A stretch of DNA of 18,149 nt from Verrucomicrobiota bacterium (GTDB lineage Bacteria; Verrucomicrobiota; Verrucomicrobiia; Limisphaerales; AV2), in the NCBI GenBank assembly GCA_003218935.1, contig QHPA01000180.1, positions 1 through 18,149 on the forward strand, given 5' to 3'. Positions 14,888 through 18,149 of this stretch are shown here, piece by piece. The position numbers were made by a program, and so were the translations under genes. A model generated the notes under the pieces. The model worked only from the letters and a program-made list of their open reading frames with translations. It made no database searches and was not told where the DNA came from. How positions within the stretch are numbered: the first letter of the stretch is position 1; each line of letters opens with the position of its first letter.

Positions 14888-15332
14888 CCGTTTTGGGTTT
14901 AGCGAACTTTGACCGCCAGCAGACCGTCGCCAATTATTTTCATCTGGTTGAACGATGTCGAAGCCAAGCTGGTCATTCCCCTGGGGGTATTAGTTCGACC
15001 ATTTCCCCTCACCGCGCTGTTTGACCGCCTGACATTCATGGCATCTAATTCTTTCAACTAACAAATGTATAAGGCAATATTCATGCCGTCAAAGCGATCA
15101 CCGCAAATTTTGGAAAGTTTATTTCCACCGGACTCCTTTGCTTTATAACTACCTTGTGCTAGCTTTGATGTTACTATTCCCGATTCCGGTGCGAAAGCCA
15201 TTTTCGCTTCCCCACACATAGCCTTCGCCTGGTCACAGATTCGATCGCACCGAGTCTGGCGCACCCCGGGCATGGCACGTCCCGACGGCACTTGCCTGTT
15301 GTCCGGCTGGTTGTTAGGGTTTGAACCGGGTT
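14888..15332. other. Intergenic region between the lipid operon and tRNA-Arg
   Basis: The region must hold the minus-strand promoter of the five-gene operon, but no clear -35/-10 pair was found. The patatin frame stays open upstream of 14887 without a standard start codon. A 46-codon minus-strand ORF (14899-15039, MNVRRSNSAVRGNGRTNTPR onward) and a plus-strand frame (14770-15024) also cross it. None has a good ribosome site, and this many competing open frames argues for non-coding or repeated sequence. The part from about 15058 to 15190 is visibly more AT-rich than its surroundings. Confidence 0.4.
15058..15219 (-). CDS. Possible small basic protein
   Basis: A 53-codon ORF from the ATG at 15219 encodes a lysine-rich, soluble-looking peptide starting MCGEAKMAFAPESGIVTSKL and ending NIALYIC. 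An AAGG lies just upstream but very close to the ATG. The frame is also open further upstream, but that stretch runs antisense through tRNA-Arg and the DHPS-like gene and is not taken as coding. Base composition is lower in GC than the neighbours. No family is recognised. It could be a real small gene, a relic, or chance. Confidence 0.25.
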   Translation of the reverse strand: MCGEAKMAFAPESGIVTSKLAQGSYKAKESGGNKLSKICGDRFDGMNIALYIC

Positions 15333-15406
<74 letters not shown>

Positions 15407-15479
15407 CCGGCTTTCTCCTTGCTTTTCGGGTTTGTTTGCATGTCTGCTGCAATGCGACTGCAACGCATGCGGAATTGGG

Positions 15480-15507
15480 TTGGCGGCCCGGTCTTGAGCA
15501 TTATACA
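15480..15507 (+). promoter_or_regulatory. Candidate sigma70-type promoter for the DHPS-like gene
   Basis: TTGGCG at 15480-15485 and TATACA at 15502-15507 are separated by 16 bp. Transcription would begin only about 6 nt before the ATG at 15520, giving a nearly leaderless mRNA, consistent with the missing Shine-Dalgarno site. This is a consensus match only. Confidence 0.3.
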
Positions 15508-15519
15508 AACGTCCGGTCT

Positions 15520-16425
15520 ATGCTTACCCTGGAACATCTGGCGGATTTGGTGGAGAAAAACCGGTTGGCTGCCCAGGCGCGCGTAAAGGAATTTACCCTT
15601 GCGGGAAAGCACTTTGCCTTCAACTCGCGGCCCGCCATCATGGGTGTCATCAACCTGTCGCCCGATTCGTGGTATCGCGAGAGCGTTTGCCTGACCCCTG
15701 ACACAGCGATTCGACGCGGCAAAGTTTTGCACGCCCAAGGCGCCGACATCGTTGACCTTGGTGCGGAATCCACGCTCGCTCATGCCGCGCGCACGGATGA
15801 CACTGTTCAAAACACCAAACTGCTTCCCGTCATCCAGGCGCTCCGGGCCGCTGGCATACTCGTGTCCGTGGAAACCTATCAACCCTCTGTGACACGCGCC
15901 TGTCTCAAGGCGGGCGCAAACATTCTGAATCTTACCGGCACCGACCGGAGCGAGGAAATGTTCGGTGTGGCCGCTGCGCACGATGCGGCCGTTATCATTT
16001 GCTATGTGCAGGGAGAAAACGTGCGCGAAGTGGGTGACTTCAATTTTAGCGCCGACCCGATCACGATGATGTACGAATACTTCGCCCGACAGATCGAAAT
16101 CGCCACGAAGAACGGCGTCGAAAAGATTTTCATCGATCCGGGTCTCGGCTTTTACTACCGCAACCTCCAGGACAGCGCGCTGCGAGTGCGCCATCAGATG
16201 ACGGTCTTCCTGAATACATTCCGGCTGCGCACGCTCGGCTTTCCGGTCTGCCACGCCCTGCCCCACGCCTTCGAGTATTTCGGAGAGGAAGTGCGCTGCG
16301 CCGAGCCGTTCTTCGCCATGCTGGCCGCGCTTGGCAAAACGGATTTGTTCCGCACGCACGAAGTTCCGCGGATCAAGGCTGTGCTGGACACGCTTGGAGT
16401 TTTTGACCGCGCCCGTGCCGCTTGA
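15520..16425 (+). CDS. Divergent dihydropteroate synthase-fold (pterin-binding) protein
   Basis: The 301-residue product follows the FolP TIM-barrel outline. IMGVINLSPDSW near 40-51 matches MGI.NVTPDSF, ADIVDLGAEST near 75-85 matches the second signature, and AGANILNLTG near 131-140 matches the IND strand. IDPGLGF lies near 205-211, and FRTHEV near 277-282 replaces RVHDV. Departures are Glu118 (SVETYQP) where FolP has Asp, no SRK motif carrying the substrate lysine (GFPVCHALPH stands there), and no Lys after DPGLGF. It may be a paralogue that binds a pterin or folate without making dihydropteroate, or an unusual true DHPS. The ATG at 15520 gives the family-like start; a longer frame from 15436 is less likely. 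The gene lies between a tRNA gene and ilvD. Confidence 0.75.
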   Translation: MLTLEHLADLVEKNRLAAQARVKEFTLAGKHFAFNSRPAIMGVINLSPDSWYRESVCLTPDTAIRRGKVLHAQGADIVDLGAESTLAHAARTDDTVQNTKLLPVIQALRAAGILVSVETYQPSVTRACLKAGANILNLTGTDRSEEMFGVAAAHDAAVIICYVQGENVREVGDFNFSADPITMMYEYFARQIEIATKNGVEKIFIDPGLGFYYRNLQDSALRVRHQMTVFLNTFRLRTLGFPVCHALPHAFEYFGEEVRCAEPFFAMLAALGKTDLFRTHEVPRIKAVLDTLGVFDRARAA

Positions 16426-16517
16426 CGCGGGATTTTGTCAGGGGCAAGGTCGAATACATGAAATGGTTTGGGCTGAACGACCAGGCCAAAGAGCGCCTCG
16501 CACGGCTTGGCAATTGA
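16422..16517 (+). other. Coding-like short frame after the DHPS-like gene
   Basis: Overlapping the DHPS-like stop as TTGA, a different frame reads 31 codons (FVRGKVEYMKWFGLNDQAKE, then RLARLGN) to TGA 16515-16517. Residues are amphipathic and most codons end in G or C, as in real genes here. It could be the original C-terminus after a frameshift, or a tiny separate ORF from the ATG at 16458. There is no ribosome site. Confidence 0.3.
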
Positions 16518-16595
16518 ATTCGTGTCAATCTGTGTTCAGCGGTGGTTTCCTCTGTCTTGCCCCCAGGCCGTTTTTCAGCCAGACTCCCCGTCCGA

Positions 16596-18149
16596 ATGAA
16601 AAAAAATTCGTCTGCAAAAAACTCAACCTCAATGCGTCCTTTCTCCAGTATCGTTTTCGACGGCCCCGAACGCGCCGCCTCGCGCGCGATGCTGTATCCC
16701 GTCGGTTTCAAACCGGAGGATTTTCAAAAGCCGCTCATCGGCGTCGCTTCCACCTGGGGCATGGTCACGCCGTGCAACATGCACATTGACAAGCTCGCGC
16801 TCGAAGCCGAGGCCGGCGCCAACGACGCCGGCGGCAAGGCGATCATCTTCAATACCATTACTGTCTCCGACGGCATTTCGATGGGGAGCGAAGGAATGAA
16901 ATACTCGCTCGTCTCGCGCGAGGTCATCGCGGATTCGATTGAAACAGTCGTTGGCTGCGCGGGCATGGACGGCTTTGTCGCCATCGGCGGCTGCGACAAG
17001 AACATGCCCGGCTCGCTGATCGCCATCGCGCGGTTGAATCGTCCCGCCGTGTTTGTCTATGGCGGCACGATTCTACCAGGTTGCCTCACGATTTCGGAAG
17101 CAAGCCCGGATGGTCCCCGTCCAATCATGCCGAAGACGCTGCTCGACATCGTCTCCGTCTTCGAAGCCGTCGGTAAGCACGCTGCGGGAAAAATTGACGA
17201 CAGAACTTTGCAAGCGATCGAACAATGCGCCATTCCCGGCCCCGGCTCGTGCGGCGGCATGTACACGGCCAACACGATGGCATCGGCGATCGAGGCGCTC
17301 GGCATGAGCCTGCCGAACAGCTCGGCGCAGAACGCAATGTCCAAGGCGAAGGTGGAAGACTGCCGGCGCGCCGGCGCTGCGGTGGTCGAGATGCTCAAGA
17401 AAGGAATTCGCCCGCTCGACATCCTGACGAGGAATGCGTTCGAGAACGCCATCACCGTCGTTATCGCGCTTGGCGGCTCGACCAACGCCGTGCTTCATCT
17501 CCTCGCCATTGCGCACGCCGCTAAGGTGAAACTCGCGCTCGACGATTTCACGCGCATCGGCAAGCGCGTGCCCGTGCTCGCCGACCTCAAGCCCAGCGGC
17601 AAACATGTCATGTCCGAACTCGTCGCCATCGGCGGCATCCGTCCGCTCATGAAGACGCTGCTCGACGCCGGCCTGCTGCACGGCGACGCCCTCACCGTCA
17701 CCGGCCAGACCATGGCCGAGACGCTCGCTGACGTGCAACCGTATCCCGACGGGCAAACCATCATTCAACCGCTCGACCAGCCGATCAAAAAAGACAGTCA
17801 CGTTGTTATCCTTTACGGCAACCTCGCCCCGGAAGGTGCTGTCGCGAAAATCACCGGCAAGGAAGGTTTGCGATTCACGGGAAAGGCGCGCGTTTTTGAC
17901 TCGGAAGAATCCGCATTGGAAAAAATTCTTGATGGCACAATCAAGAAAGGCGACGTGGTGGTGATTCGCTTTGAAGGCCCGAAAGGCGGGCCGGGAATGC
18001 GTGAAATGCTGTCGCCGACCTCGGCCATCATGGGCAAAGGACTCGGCAAGGACGTCGCGCTGATTACGGACGGACGTTTCTCGGGTGGCAGTCACGGGTT
18101 CGTTGTGGGTCACATCACGCCGGAAGCTTACGTTGGTGGCCCGCTCGCG
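16596..18149 (+). CDS. ilvD: Dihydroxy-acid dehydratase (partial, runs off right edge)
   Basis: IlvD converts 2,3-dihydroxy-isovalerate and 2,3-dihydroxy-3-methylvalerate to the 2-oxoacids of valine, leucine and isoleucine synthesis. The frame is open from 16596 to the window end (518 codons of about 560). Fe-S ligands are Cys60 (TPCNMH), Cys133 ([10 protein letters not shown], which also carries the Mg-site lysine) and Cys219 ([13 protein letters not shown]). [11 protein letters not shown] near 91-101 and [13 protein letters not shown] are intact, as is [14 protein letters not shown] near the edge. The ATG at 16596 gives a lysine-rich leader of 12 residues; the ATG at 16632 ([15 protein letters not shown]) is an equally good start. 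Neither has a Shine-Dalgarno site. The upstream gap of about 80 bp (from 16518) shows no clear promoter. Confidence 0.96.
   Translation, partial: MKKNSSAKNSTSMRPFSSIVFDGPERAASRAMLYPVGFKPEDFQKPLIGVASTWGMVTPCNMHIDKLALEAEAGANDAGGKAIIFNTITVSDGISMGSEGMKYSLVSREVIADSIETVVGCAGMDGFVAIGGCDKNMPGSLIAIARLNRPAVFVYGGTILPGCLTISEASPDGPRPIMPKTLLDIVSVFEAVGKHAAGKIDDRTLQAIEQCAIPGPGSCGGMYTANTMASAIEALGMSLPNSSAQNAMSKAKVEDCRRAGAAVVEMLKKGIRPLDILTRNAFENAITVVIALGGSTNAVLHLLAIAHAAKVKLALDDFTRIGKRVPVLADLKPSGKHVMSELVAIGGIRPLMKTLLDAGLLHGDALTVTGQTMAETLADVQPYPDGQTIIQPLDQPIKKDSHVVILYGNLAPEGAVAKITGKEGLRFTGKARVFDSEESALEKILDGTIKKGDVVVIRFEGPKGGPGMREMLSPTSAIMGKGLGKDVALITDGRFSGGSHGFVVGHITPEAYVGGPLA

Overview
The window reads as chromosomal DNA of a GC-rich bacterium, most likely a Verrucomicrobiota member of the Limisphaerales/Pedosphaera type. 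The lineage call is an inference. It rests on gene style, on weak Shine-Dalgarno sites at many genes, and on the 'SWSPSQPTISLGEAFW'-like tail seen in remnants of secreted proteins. No phage, IS, CRISPR or antiphage module could be supported.

Layout. (1) Positions 1-2071, minus strand: riboflavin genes. ribBA is followed by a short decayed DUF2625-like fragment, then ribH, then the start of an unrecognised frame at the left edge. (2) 2116-4909, minus strand: a two-gene operon for a 2-oxoacid:ferredoxin oxidoreductase (fused gamma-alpha subunit plus beta subunit), closed by a clear intrinsic terminator that separates it from ribBA. (3) About 4910-6250: a gene-poor scar. It holds the tail of a secreted-protein gene, a cluster of perfect GC-rich hairpins, and a decayed repeat-type secreted-protein gene with several frame breaks. 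(4) 6253-14887, minus strand: a five-gene operon whose junctions all overlap. In transcription order it encodes a patatin-like lipase, a PaaK-like acyl-CoA ligase, a thiolase, a hydratase/3-hydroxyacyl-CoA dehydrogenase and an acyl-CoA dehydrogenase. (5) 14888-15332: intergenic, with possible small ORFs. (6) 15333 to the right edge, plus strand: tRNA-Arg(UCU), a divergent dihydropteroate-synthase-fold protein, and ilvD (dihydroxy-acid dehydratase), which runs off the edge.

The genes form a coherent metabolic set. The large operon can be read as a complete lipid-to-acetyl-CoA route: release of a fatty acid, activation to the CoA ester, then all four beta-oxidation steps. The oxidoreductase links CoA esters to ferredoxin, and the riboflavin genes supply FMN/FAD, which the acyl-CoA dehydrogenase needs. 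The main points of interest are the patatin protein with a degenerate MinD/ParA-like N-terminal domain at the head of a beta-oxidation operon, a DHPS homologue that lacks expected active-site residues, and several remnants that automated gene calling would miss.
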